The notes under the pieces were generated by a model. The model worked only from the letters and a program-made list of their open reading frames with translations. It ran no database searches and was not told where the DNA came from. Of a DNA stretch of 64,000 nt, positions 9,961 through 18,742 are shown one piece after another (the stretch's first letter is position 1; each line of letters opens with the position of its first letter). Position numbers and translations under genes: made by a program. Source of the stretch: JARDZU01 sp963734115 (GTDB lineage Bacteria > Actinomycetota > Acidimicrobiia > Spongiisociales > ZC4RG35). Where the stretch lies: positions 310,001-374,000 of the forward strand of contig CAVTFV010000006.1 of NCBI GenBank assembly GCA_963734115.1. The letters run 5' to 3'.

Positions 9961-10320
9961 ATGTCGTTGACCGCAGAGCAGCTACAGGAGATTGGGGAGG
10001 CGCGGGAGGTAGTCATCGAGACCAGGCGGGGCGACCGGGTCATCGGCACGGTGATCTGGGTGGTCGTCGAGGGCGATGACGTCTACGTGCGCTCGGTTCG
10101 GGGCGAATCGGGACGCTGGTACCAGAGGGCCGTGGCGGATCCCGAAGTCGCTCTTCGAGTCGGAGACGCCCGGTTCGAGTTCACCGCCGTGTCGGCGAAC
10201 GACCCCGATTCGATCGAATCGGCATCGGAAGCATTGCGTGCGAAGTACCGGGGACGCTCCCTCGAGAACATGCTCCTACCGGAGACCCTGGGCACCACCC
10301 TCCGTCTCGAGCCCAGATAG
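9961..10320 (+). CDS. DUF2255 family protein (split-barrel, flavin-type fold)
   Basis: 119 residues with REVVIETRRGDRVIGTVIWV, VYVRSVRGESGRWYQRAV and a C-terminal helix with SASEALRAKYRGRSLEN. DUF2255 proteins are related to pyridoxamine-phosphate-oxidase-like split barrels; their function is unknown. The frame is intact. It ends 4 bp before the stop of the opposite DUF445 gene. Confidence 0.8.
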   Translation: MSLTAEQLQEIGEAREVVIETRRGDRVIGTVIWVVVEGDDVYVRSVRGESGRWYQRAVADPEVALRVGDARFEFTAVSANDPDSIESASEALRAKYRGRSLENMLLPETLGTTLRLEPR

Positions 10321-10323
10321 CTA

Positions 10324-11598
10324 TCACACGTTGCCAGTCAGCAGCAGCAGGGCATGGATGGCGATCCCAACCAGGGCCCCCACCACGGTTCCGTTGATCC
10401 GCACGAACTGAAGATCTCTGCCCAGCTGGAGCTCGAGACGGTGGGAGATCTCGTTGGCGTCCCAGCCGGCCACCGTCGTCTCGATCATCCCGATGACCTC
10501 TTCATCCCATTGATTTGCAAGACGCTCGGCAGCCTCGGCGATCCACGTGTTGATCCGCGTCCGAAGCGCCTCGTCTTCGAGCATGCGGCGGGCCCACCAT
10601 TGGATCAACTCTGCCAGGCGCTTCTCGAGGTCTGAGCCTGCCTGCGATGCGGCTCGGCCCAGACTCTCCTGAAGAACCTGCCATTGTGTTTGGACCGCCG
10701 AGGCCAGTTCCGGCGAGTCGAGGATGTGCAATTTCGAATCCTCGATGCGCTCTGCCAGATCGGCGGAATTGCGGAGGTCGTCGGCAATTCGCGACATCAT
10801 CATCTCGATGTCGGTGCGGATCGGGTGCGACGGGTCGGAAGCAACGTCGTCCACGAGGATCCTGAACGAGGCGATGATCCTCTCGAAGACGAGCTCGCCG
10901 GCCCAGGCCGGCATCCACCAGGGAGAGGTTCGGGCGAAACTCTCTCTGAAATACGGGAGGTTGTCGACGATGACGACGTCGAGCCCTCTCAGCGTGGTCT
11001 CCACCGATTGCTGGGTCCGGCCACCCTTGAGCCAGGCGTCGGCCACGAGGGAGATGATGGGTGTGATCGGGGTCTGGCGCAGCCAGTCGAGTGAGGTTTG
11101 GGTGATGACCGACGCCACCCGCTCATCGTCGAGCGACTGAGCAATCGTGGACCCGGTCTCGATGGTCCTGCGTGCCGCCAGCGTGGCGTGATCGGAGGAG
11201 TCCAACCACTTCGCCAGCCGCCCGGCGATGTCTGCGTTCGTCAACCACTGCCCGAGATTGGCCGGATCGAGGAAGTTCTGCTGGACGAACTCGGCCAGTC
11301 CGCGTCCGATCTCGTCCTTGCTCTTTGGGATCAGGGCGGTGTGCGGTATCGGTATGCCGAGCGGGTGCCGGAACAGGGCGGTGACGGCGAACCAATCGGC
11401 GATGCCACCGATCAGGGCCGCCTCGGACGCCGCCCGGATGAAGCCATTGACGCCGGTCTCCTCGCCGAAGAAGTGGCTGATGAGGAAGACGACGAACGCT
11501 CCGAGCAGGAAGAGGTTGGCTCGCCGCTTCCAGCGCCGCAGCTCCCCAATTCTCCGCTCCTCGTAGGAAGTCGATGCAAAGTTGGGCCCGGCGGTCAC
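10324..11598 (-). CDS. DUF445 family membrane protein
   Basis: 424 residues. One N-terminal membrane segment (NLFLLGAFVVFLISHFF) is followed by the family signature GGIADWFAVTALFRHPLGIP, then IPHTALIPKSKDEIGRGLAE, a long helical middle and a C-terminal membrane helix (NGTVVGALVGIAIHALLLLT). DUF445 proteins occur widely in the bacterial cell envelope without a proven role. The frame is uninterrupted. Confidence 0.88.
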   Translation of the reverse strand: MTAGPNFASTSYEERRIGELRRWKRRANLFLLGAFVVFLISHFFGEETGVNGFIRAASEAALIGGIADWFAVTALFRHPLGIPIPHTALIPKSKDEIGRGLAEFVQQNFLDPANLGQWLTNADIAGRLAKWLDSSDHATLAARRTIETGSTIAQSLDDERVASVITQTSLDWLRQTPITPIISLVADAWLKGGRTQQSVETTLRGLDVVIVDNLPYFRESFARTSPWWMPAWAGELVFERIIASFRILVDDVASDPSHPIRTDIEMMMSRIADDLRNSADLAERIEDSKLHILDSPELASAVQTQWQVLQESLGRAASQAGSDLEKRLAELIQWWARRMLEDEALRTRINTWIAEAAERLANQWDEEVIGMIETTVAGWDANEISHRLELQLGRDLQFVRINGTVVGALVGIAIHALLLLTGNV

Positions 11599-11662
11599 GA
11601 GATCATTCTGGCGCGCAGATCCCGTTCCATAGGGCGGGATCTGCGAGCCAAAACGGTGGAGG

Positions 11663-12601
11663 TCAGGCTGATTTCTTGGCCCGTGTCTGATCGACGGAGG
11701 CCTTGAGCGCCTCGAGAAGATCGACCACCTTCTCCGTGGGAGCCTCTGCCGGGTTCACTGTGATCTCGTTCCCGTCGATCTTGGCCTCGATCGCTTCCTC
11801 GAGTCGACGCCGATAGCTGTCCTCGAAGACCTTGGGGTTGAAGTCACCGGTCAACTGGTCGATCAGCTGGCGAGCCATCTTCAATTCCTGGGCGGACACC
11901 CGTGGCTTCTTCTCCAACTGCTCGAAATCGGCCTGCCGGATCTCGTCGGGCCATTTCATCGTCTCGAGGACGAGCAACCCGTCCCTGACACGCAGCGTGC
12001 AGAGTCGCTCCTTCTCCCGGATAGCCACCTTGCCCACGGCGACCCGACCAGACTCGGTGAGGGCGCGCACGAACAACTCGTAGGCCTTGACCGCCACGTC
12101 GGTCGGGGCGACGTAATAGGACTTCTCGAAGAAGATCGGATCCACCTCGGACTCGTCCACGAATTGAACGACATCGATGGATCGGGCACTTTCCGGGGCG
12201 ATCTGCTCTAGCTCCTCGGGCGTGAACACGACGTACTTGCCCTTCTGGTACTCGTAGCCCTTGACGATGTCGTCCCAATCGACTTCCCGACCGGTCTTGG
12301 ACGAAACCCGCTTGTACTCGATCCGGGATTGGTCCTTGCCGGACAAGAGATGGAATGAGACGTCCCTGTCCTCGGTGGCGGTATAGAGCCCGACCGGGAT
12401 CGTGATCAGCCCGAAAGTGATGGCGCCGTTCCAGATCGAGCGCTTTGAGGTCGAGGGTGGAGTTTTCGACGGGCGCCCCCCGTCGGATAGAGCCTCGATC
12501 AGCTCGTCTTTGTCCATCTGGGAGCGCCCCGGTACGTCGGCTGCCTGGGCTTTCTCGTACAACTCGGTCTTGCTCAGCTTCTCCAGTGTTTTCGTCGCCA
12601 T
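11663..12601 (-). CDS. ku: Ku DNA end-binding protein with N-terminal SAP/Rho-N-like domain
   Basis: Ku forms a homodimeric ring on double-strand ends and recruits LigD in bacterial NHEJ. The Ku core starts near residue 60 (IWNGAITFGLITIPVGLYTA) and contains FHLLSGKDQSRIEYKRV, the GKYVVFTPEELEQIAP segment, YYVAPTDVAVKAYELF, LCTLRVRDGLLVLETMKWP and FEDSYRRRLEEAI. I chose ATG 12601. This adds residues 1-45, a compact helical segment (KLSKTELYEKAQAADVPGRS) that resembles a SAP or Rho-N nucleic-acid-binding domain. Most bacterial Ku proteins begin directly with the core. The other NHEJ genes lie 7 kb and 35 kb away. Confidence 0.92.
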   Translation of the reverse strand: MATKTLEKLSKTELYEKAQAADVPGRSQMDKDELIEALSDGGRPSKTPPSTSKRSIWNGAITFGLITIPVGLYTATEDRDVSFHLLSGKDQSRIEYKRVSSKTGREVDWDDIVKGYEYQKGKYVVFTPEELEQIAPESARSIDVVQFVDESEVDPIFFEKSYYVAPTDVAVKAYELFVRALTESGRVAVGKVAIREKERLCTLRVRDGLLVLETMKWPDEIRQADFEQLEKKPRVSAQELKMARQLIDQLTGDFNPKVFEDSYRRRLEEAIEAKIDGNEITVNPAEAPTEKVVDLLEALKASVDQTRAKKSA

Positions 12602-12688
12602 TCCAGGCCTCCTTGCTCCCACACATACCACTGCCGATGCGGCCACAAACGGCTGTCGGTACCGTTGACCGCGGAAAGGCGGACACCC

Positions 12689-14119
12689 ATGCCCTCTGAA
12701 ACACTGCACCTTCGAACTCTCGACGGCGGCGAGGTCGAGCTGGACCTCTCGCTCCTGGCGACGATCCCGGACAAGGGCCGCCTCCGCCCCGGCGACCCGG
12801 GCTTCGACGAAGCCACATTGATCTGGAACGGGCTGATCGCCAAGGAGCCTGCCCTGGTCATCCAGCCCGAGAACTCCAATGAGGTCGCCTTCGCCGTCAA
12901 TCTCGCCCGAGAGCAGCGTTTGCTGTTCTCGATCAAAGGGGGTGGGCACAACATCTCGGGTCTGGCCCTGGCCGACGGGGGCTTGACCCTGGACATGTCG
13001 CACATGCGCGAGGTCCGAGTCGATCCCAACAATCGGCTGGTTCATGTCGGCGCCGGCTGTCTCCTCGGCGATGTGGACCGTGCCACGCAGGATCACGGGT
13101 TCGCGACCACTCTCGGTTTCGTGTCGGAGACCGGCGTGGCCGGGCTGACCCTGGGTGGAGGGTTCGGATACTTGTCCCGCCGATTCGGTTTCACCGTGGA
13201 CGATCTGGTCGAAGTGGAGATAGTCACCGCCGATGGTCAAGTTCGGACCGCGAGCCGCGAATCAGAGCCTGATCTCTTCTGGGCGATCCGCGGCGGCGGC
13301 GGGAACTTCGGAGTGGTCACCGAGTTCACATTCCGACTGCACGAAGTGGGCCCCGGGATCACGGCGGGTCTGATCGCCTGGCCCGCCGTGGACCACGCCG
13401 AGGACGTTCTCGCCATCTATCGAGAGATGACTGCAACTGCCCCGATGGAACTGACCCTGGTGTCGACGATGCGACTCGCTCCCCCGGCCCCGTTCATCCC
13501 CGAGGTGTGGCATGGCAAGCCCATCGTGGCCATGATCGCCTGCCACACCGGTGATCCTGCACAGGCGGAGCGCGACCTGGCCCCGATCAAGGCGTTCGGC
13601 AAACCGATTGCCGATCTCATCATGCCCAAGACCTATGTCGAGCAACAGTCGATGCTCAACGCGACCCAGCCCAAGGGCGCCCACTACTACTGGAAGACGG
13701 AGTTCATCCCGGAACTGAGCGACGGTTACCTCGAATCGGTTCGAGCAAATGCTGCCGAGATCGAGTCCCCGATGTCACAGGTCATCACCTTCCACATCGC
13801 GGGCGGGGTGAACGAGCACGCCGAGGACGACGGGGCGGTGGGGAATCGCGACGCCGAGTTCGTGGTCGGAGCCGCGGGGGCCTGGCCCGCCACCGATCCC
13901 AACGGCGAGTCCTACCAAAGCTGGGTGCGGTCCTCCTGGGAGCGATTCCGGCCGTTCTCCACTGGTGGCAACTACATCAACTTCCAGACAACCGACGATG
14001 ACGTCACTCGGATCGAGGACTCCTACCGCGGCAACTACGAGCGGCTGCGGAGGATCAAGACGGAGTACGACCCCGACAATCTGTTCCGGGTCAACCGCAA
14101 TCTGGAGCCCGCCGGGTAG
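12689..14119 (+). CDS. FAD-binding oxidoreductase, berberine-bridge-enzyme (BBE) type
   Basis: About 476 residues. The FAD-binding PCMH domain has IKGGGHNISG, whose His is the usual covalent flavin attachment residue, plus GVAGLTLGGGFGYLSRRFG and RGGGGNFGVVTEFTF. The position that carries the second covalent Cys in bicovalent members reads SETGVAG here, so attachment is probably through His only. The C-terminal BBE domain ends YRGNYERLRRIKTEYDPDNL and FRVNRNLEP. Such enzymes oxidise alcohols, sugars or alkaloids with O2. ATG 12689 is preferred over an in-frame TTG at 12665. The GMC oxidase starts 7 bp after its stop. Confidence 0.88.
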   Translation: MPSETLHLRTLDGGEVELDLSLLATIPDKGRLRPGDPGFDEATLIWNGLIAKEPALVIQPENSNEVAFAVNLAREQRLLFSIKGGGHNISGLALADGGLTLDMSHMREVRVDPNNRLVHVGAGCLLGDVDRATQDHGFATTLGFVSETGVAGLTLGGGFGYLSRRFGFTVDDLVEVEIVTADGQVRTASRESEPDLFWAIRGGGGNFGVVTEFTFRLHEVGPGITAGLIAWPAVDHAEDVLAIYREMTATAPMELTLVSTMRLAPPAPFIPEVWHGKPIVAMIACHTGDPAQAERDLAPIKAFGKPIADLIMPKTYVEQQSMLNATQPKGAHYYWKTEFIPELSDGYLESVRANAAEIESPMSQVITFHIAGGVNEHAEDDGAVGNRDAEFVVGAAGAWPATDPNGESYQSWVRSSWERFRPFSTGGNYINFQTTDDDVTRIEDSYRGNYERLRRIKTEYDPDNLFRVNRNLEPAG

Positions 14120-14126
14120 GCCGGTC

Positions 14127-16088
14127 GTGACCCTCAGCCCGGCCAACCTCCGGACGTTCGATCTCATGGTCGACACCATCCTCCCGGCGGTCCCAGGCGA
14201 CGGCCCTGCGTGGACCACACCGGGAGCCGATCTGCGGCTCTCGGCCGAGCTCGCCCGTGTCTACGAGTCATTGCCGCATGAGCGTGATCGGAAGGACCTC
14301 AGGCTGTTCCTCGGTCTCCTCGATTCGGCGGCGGGTGGCATGGTCCTCTTCGGGCGGGCTGCGAAGTTCACCAGCCTGGCTCCCGACCAGCGTGCGGCTG
14401 CCCTCCTCGCCATGGAGGGCAATCGGTTGGAGATCGTTCGCAAAGGGATCCGAGCCCTCAAGACCCTCGCCGCCTTTCTCTGGGTCACCACCGATGACCC
14501 GGACCAGCCGCCCGAGGCTTGGGTCGCCATGGGTTATCCGGGCCCGGACGGACCTGCCCCCGCGACACCCAAGACGATCGCCACCGAGGTCGTGGAGCGT
14601 GACACGACCATCGAGTGCGATGTCGTGGTCGTCGGCTCCGGCGCCGGAGGGGCGATCGCCGCCGCCGTCCTCGCTGGAGCCGGTCTCGATGTGACCGTGC
14701 TCGAGCTCGGTGGTTATCACAACGAGTCGGACTTCACCCATCTCGAATCTGACGCCTATGGCTCGATGTACCTCGACGGCGCCCTCAAGTCCACCACGGA
14801 CGGCGGCGTGCTCATGCTGGCCGGGTCCACGTTGGGGGGCGGCACCGTGATCAACTACACGACTTCGTTCCCCACCCCCGATTCGGTCCGGGAGGAGTGG
14901 GACCGCGTGGCCGAATTCCCGGAGGTGTTCACCAGTGATGGCTTTGGCGAATCACTGGCCGCCGTGCAGAACGGGTTGGGAGCCAACGAGGAGCACGGGA
15001 CACCCTCGGCTCGTGACCAGATCATGGAGAAGGGCCTTCGCAACCTGGGTTGGCACGTCGATGAGCAGCCCCGCAATGTCAACGGCTGCACCGAAGAGGC
15101 GTGCGGATACTGCACGATGGGATGCCGGATAGGAGCCAAGCGATCGACTCTCGCCACCTATCTCCAGGATGCGGCCGACAGAGGTGCACGAATGGTCGTC
15201 GGCGCCGACGCGCAGTGGATACACACTGATCAGGGCCGGGTGACCGGCGTCATCGCGCGGGTAGGTGACCACCCTCTCAACGTGCGAGCCAGGGTGGTGG
15301 TGCTGGCGGCCGGTGCGCTCAACACGCCAGCCCTGCTCCTGCGGAGCGGTCTTGGTGGTCCCGCCGCCGGGGATTACCTCAGGATCCATCCGGTCACCGC
15401 CCTCTGGGGACGATTCGAGGAGCGAGTCGATCCATGGATCGGGATGCTGCAGACGCGGTTCAGCGACGAGTTCGCAAATCTCGACGGTCGTGGGTACGGG
15501 TTCCGATTCGAGACAGCCCCGGTCCATCCCTTGTTTCCCGCGGCCTTCTTGGGATGGGAGGACGGGCCGTCGTTCAAGCGCGACGTCCTGGGCCTGGGTC
15601 ATCTGGCGGTTGGCGGGATCCTGCTGCGCGACCACGATCATGGCCGCGTCGCCATCAGGCGAGACGGCAGCCCACTCTGGAAATACCGGATCTCCGAATA
15701 CGACAGGGCTCATATCAGGGAAGGTGTGCGAAGGGCCGCCGAATTGCTCGCCGCAGCAGGGGCAGTCGAGGTCGTCACCTCGACCATCCGGCCGGTGCGA
15801 TGGTTTCCCGGGCAAGGCGGAATCGACGACCTGATGGCCGGGACCGACGCCATCGGATACGGCCCCAATCGGACCTCCTATTTCTCGTTCCATCAGATGG
15901 GCAGCGCCCGCATGGGCTCGGACCCGGGCATGTCGGTGGTGGATGCCGACAATCAAGCTCATGACATCGCCGGGCTCTATGTGATGGACGGGTCGTGTTT
16001 CCCGACGGCCTCGGGCGTGAATCCGATGATCTCGATCGCCGCCATCGCCCATCGCGGCGCAACCCGTCTGGCGGAGCGACTGGCCTAG
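14127..16088 (+). CDS. GMC oxidoreductase, long-chain alcohol oxidase type
   Basis: 653 residues from GTG 14127. Residues about 1-140 form an N-terminal helical region like gluconate 2-dehydrogenase subunit 3, ending WVAMGYPGPDG. The FAD domain starts CDVVVVGSGAGGAIAAAVLA. A Cys-rich motif (GCTEEACGYCTMGCRIGAK) and LAAGALNTPALLLRSGLG follow. The C-terminus has SYFSFHQMGSARMG and the catalytic region SGVNPMISIAAIAHRG. This arrangement is typical of fatty-alcohol oxidases. It is probably co-transcribed with the BBE oxidase, so the pair may act on one alcohol or sugar substrate. Confidence 0.88.
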   Translation: MTLSPANLRTFDLMVDTILPAVPGDGPAWTTPGADLRLSAELARVYESLPHERDRKDLRLFLGLLDSAAGGMVLFGRAAKFTSLAPDQRAAALLAMEGNRLEIVRKGIRALKTLAAFLWVTTDDPDQPPEAWVAMGYPGPDGPAPATPKTIATEVVERDTTIECDVVVVGSGAGGAIAAAVLAGAGLDVTVLELGGYHNESDFTHLESDAYGSMYLDGALKSTTDGGVLMLAGSTLGGGTVINYTTSFPTPDSVREEWDRVAEFPEVFTSDGFGESLAAVQNGLGANEEHGTPSARDQIMEKGLRNLGWHVDEQPRNVNGCTEEACGYCTMGCRIGAKRSTLATYLQDAADRGARMVVGADAQWIHTDQGRVTGVIARVGDHPLNVRARVVVLAAGALNTPALLLRSGLGGPAAGDYLRIHPVTALWGRFEERVDPWIGMLQTRFSDEFANLDGRGYGFRFETAPVHPLFPAAFLGWEDGPSFKRDVLGLGHLAVGGILLRDHDHGRVAIRRDGSPLWKYRISEYDRAHIREGVRRAAELLAAAGAVEVVTSTIRPVRWFPGQGGIDDLMAGTDAIGYGPNRTSYFSFHQMGSARMGSDPGMSVVDADNQAHDIAGLYVMDGSCFPTASGVNPMISIAAIAHRGATRLAERLA

Positions 16089-16089
16089 C

Positions 16090-16362
16090 TCAACTCCCCA
16101 GCACGACCTCGACATCGACGCTCTCGGACACCCCATCGACGTCGATGGGGACGGTCGCAGGGTCGTGTCCATCGGCATGACATGCGATTTCGTAGTGGCC
16201 TTGTGCCGGTGCATACAACGAGAACCGGCCGTCGTCATCGGTGAGCGTGGCGATGTCGGGCAGCGGCACCGGCGACGTGCTGAAGAACACTCGGGCCTCG
16301 ATCACCGGGCTGTCGTCGGCGAGATGAGCCCGTCCTTCGATCCGGGCACCTCCGCCGGTCAC
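16090..16362 (-). CDS. Small carboxypeptidase-regulatory-like (transthyretin-fold) protein
   Basis: 90 residues from GTG 16362. A beta-sandwich pattern is visible: ARIEGRAHLADDSPV, then TDDDGRFSLYAPAQGHYEIA and ADGHDPATVPIDVDG. These domains are usually extracellular stalks or substrate-binding modules, but no signal peptide is seen here. The start overlaps the stop of the serine protease gene (gtga), with an aaggagg site upstream, so translation is coupled and a partner role for the protease is likely. Confidence 0.7.
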   Translation of the reverse strand: MTGGGARIEGRAHLADDSPVIEARVFFSTSPVPLPDIATLTDDDGRFSLYAPAQGHYEIACHADGHDPATVPIDVDGVSESVDVEVVLGS

Positions 16363-17321
16363 GGTTGGGACGCCTCCTTCCAGGACTTGATGTTGTTGAA
16401 GACCGGTTGGCATATCCGGGTGCCCGAGTTCACCATGGCGCCCCCGTAGGCATGGATGGCGATCCCATATCGGGACCCGTTCGCAAATCTGTAGACGGCA
16501 GATCCGCTCTGGCCGCCTGCCGTGTCGATGTCATAGAACACCTTGCGGGTGCTCGCGGAGTCGATCGTCCGGGCGGCATACCACTGGGTGCCCGCCGGCT
16601 TGTCACCTGGATACCCGGAGATGTTGGCGTGGACGCCGTCGAGACTCGGCCAGTTGCCAAACCCGAGCCAGCCAGTCTTGTCGCCCAGCGACTCGCCTAG
16701 GACGATGGCGCCGTAGTCGTACTCGCCATCGCCATCGGTCGCCCAGCCGACCACAGACCAGAAGTTGGATGTCGTCGCCGATCCGAAGGGGAGGGTGGCT
16801 CCATTCCGGCCGGGCATGACGACGATCTTCTGCACCCACCCATCACGACCGGCGACGCCACTGTTCTTGATGTAGACGACGTGACCGGCGGTCACCAGCA
16901 GTCTCGGCCCCACGAACCATCCGGTGCCGATCCAAAGCGAGTTGTCCGCAGCGGTGATCCGCAGCGAGGCATGGGCACGCCACGGGTAGGCGGCGGTATT
17001 GGTGATCTGAAACCGATCATCGGCGCCGTGCACCGTCTCGGCCCGGGCGTCGGGTGGCCCGAACGATGCCTCGCCGATGTCGGGCAACTGTGTCGTCTCG
17101 TCCGGCACCGACAACACTTCGCCAACCGACTCGGGTGAGAACTCGCTGTGGATTTGGGGTGTGGGAGGCTTGTAGCCCGCCACCTTCTCGAAGCCACTCC
17201 TCGGTGTCTTCTCGACCTGATCGTCCTCACCGGTCGAAATCTGTTCCGAAAGCGACTCCTCTCCCACGTCGAAGCTGGATACCGGAGTGTCCTTGTCCAC
17301 CACCTCATTGCCGTTGGGCAT
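16359..17321 (-). CDS. V8-like (glutamyl endopeptidase type) serine protease
   Basis: 320 residues. The trypsin-like domain has the catalytic His in LLVTAGHVVYIK, Asp in GDGEYDYGAIVLG and Ser in DTAGGQSGSAVYRF, with GTGWFVGPRLLV before it. Residues about 1-110 are a low-hydrophobicity leader that could be a propeptide; there is no classical signal peptide. ATG 17321 is chosen because of the aaggaggg site just upstream. It is third in a run of four minus-strand genes (17646, 18687, this one and 16362), all with short or overlapping junctions. Confidence 0.86.
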   Translation of the reverse strand: MPNGNEVVDKDTPVSSFDVGEESLSEQISTGEDDQVEKTPRSGFEKVAGYKPPTPQIHSEFSPESVGEVLSVPDETTQLPDIGEASFGPPDARAETVHGADDRFQITNTAAYPWRAHASLRITAADNSLWIGTGWFVGPRLLVTAGHVVYIKNSGVAGRDGWVQKIVVMPGRNGATLPFGSATTSNFWSVVGWATDGDGEYDYGAIVLGESLGDKTGWLGFGNWPSLDGVHANISGYPGDKPAGTQWYAARTIDSASTRKVFYDIDTAGGQSGSAVYRFANGSRYGIAIHAYGGAMVNSGTRICQPVFNNIKSWKEASQP

Positions 17322-17343
17322 GACGCCCTCCTTCCTCGATGGC

Positions 17344-17646
17344 CTAGGCCGGCTCGATGTCGAATTGATCCTCGAGAGCGAATTCACCCGTGGCGATGAC
17401 CCGGGTCGGGACGTTCTGCGACCCGTCTCGGCTCGGGATCTCGAGCGAGGGCGGTATCCGCTCGTCGGCCTTCAACTGGGCTCGCGGGACCTTCCGCGTC
17501 ACATAGACCGCCACAGCCAGATCAGCCGCGCCTTCAGAATCATCGGTGACCGGGACGACGCCGATGCCGGTCACATTCGGGTATCCGGCCAACTCCTCTT
17601 CGTAAAGCTCGATGGCGCGCCGGACGTGATTGCGGCTCGCCATCAC
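17344..17646 (-). CDS. Small protein resembling the N-terminal domain of the upstream protease
   Basis: About 100 residues. The segments VTGIGVVPVTDD and LAVAVYVTRKVPRAQL, and the pattern VPTRVIATGEF, match the order of residues about 50-115 of the upstream protease (GVQGLGIGDKL, LALRVYVEKKKPRA, ITDVIELGRV). It therefore looks like a free copy of that protease N-domain. Its ATG lies in TGATG with the upstream stop, so it is coupled to the protease. An inhibitor, chaperone or substrate-recognition role is possible, but this is inference. Confidence 0.65.
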   Translation of the reverse strand: MMASRNHVRRAIELYEEELAGYPNVTGIGVVPVTDDSEGAADLAVAVYVTRKVPRAQLKADERIPPSLEIPSRDGSQNVPTRVIATGEFALEDQFDIEPA

Positions 17647-18687
17647 ACGACCTCGATGTCGAGCAATTCGAGGACGTGGGTGATTCGATTGAAGACGCTC
17701 CCTGATGCAGCGCCCGCGAAATGGAGGCCGACGATCTTGTCGTTGTTGTTCAGGACCACCGAACCGCTGTCACCACCGGCGCTGTAGCGGGTGCACAGGA
17801 CCTGGTCCCTGAACCCCACCCGGGCCCGGCCCGAACCCGATGGTCGGTGGTACTTGAGCGCGAGGCGGAGATGAACGTCGGTTATGACACCGGTGGTGTA
17901 ATCCGTGGTTCGGCCCACCTTCTTGATATGCATGCCCCTGCGAACGGTCTTGCTGACGCCAGCCGGAGCAATGTCGAGGATACGTAGCTTCGGTCCCGCC
18001 CAAGTCCGGCGTCGAACCTTGGCGATCGCGGCGTCGACCAGATTCGGGAAGCTCGTCTCCGTGAACTCGAAGGGGACGAAGTCGGTGAGACGGGCGAATG
18101 AGTCCCCGTCGGATGAGCCGCCGTCGAGCGAGCCCGGCTGGAGGATCCCGTCACCAGGAACGGCCATGCCCTCGTTGGCGAGGACATGGGCGTTGCTCAG
18201 CACGTAGAGCCCTTCCGCATCGCCCTTCTTCCGCACCAGACATCCGAACGTTCCGACCGTCACCGCGGCGTGACCCAGACCTGATCCCGGCATCGCCGGC
18301 CTGACCCGCTCGCTGAACAGCTCGGGGACGACTCGCCCCAGTTCGATGACATCGGTGATTCGGTCCCCGACCCCGGGCACCACAACCACCTTGGGTACCG
18401 GGTTGGCGACCTTTGCCCTGGGCTTCTTCTTCTCGACGTAGACCCGCAGGGCAAGTTCTCCGGTGGGCTCGCCATGGGTCAGCTTGTCCCCGATCCCCAA
18501 ACCCTGGACACCGGAGCCGTGGACCCAGTCACGCGACGTGGTCCGGATCGAATCCGCCTCCTCGGCCACAAGCCGAGCCGGCCGCCTCCAATGAGAAGTC
18601 AGCCGCAACGCGGCGTAGCCCTTTGCGACCCTCAGTCACTACCTCTAGCGCTATCTCGAGATCCTTTTCGGGGCTGTCCAATCCCAC
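17643..18687 (-). CDS. NAL1-like serine protease (one frame break near the N-terminus)
   Basis: The trypsin-fold domain has the catalytic His in YVLSNAHVLANEG, Asp in FPNLVDAAIAKV and Ser in RYSAGGDSGSVVLNN. This matches the NAL1/DegP-like family of bacterial and plant proteases. The main frame can start at 18608. Coding sequence continues upstream in another frame (GLDSPEKDLEIALEVV, GRKGLRRVAADFSLEA), so I extend it to GTG 18687 with a break near 18585. A promoter at 18695-18723 would place the transcript start at this GTG. No signal peptide is visible. Confidence 0.82.
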
Positions 18688-18694
18688 CCGGATG

Positions 18695-18723
18695 TGAGTA
18701 TCGACCGAAGGGTGAAATGTCAA
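18695..18723 (-). promoter_or_regulatory. Candidate leaderless promoter of the protease operon
   Basis: On the minus strand TTGACA (18723-18718) is followed by a 17 bp spacer and TACTCA (18700-18695). The GTG at 18687 starts 7 bases further on, the spacing expected for a leaderless actinobacterial transcript. The -35 hexamer is perfect; the -10 is weak. Confidence 0.45.
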
Positions 18724-18742
18724 CCGGGGAGTACCCCCAGGC

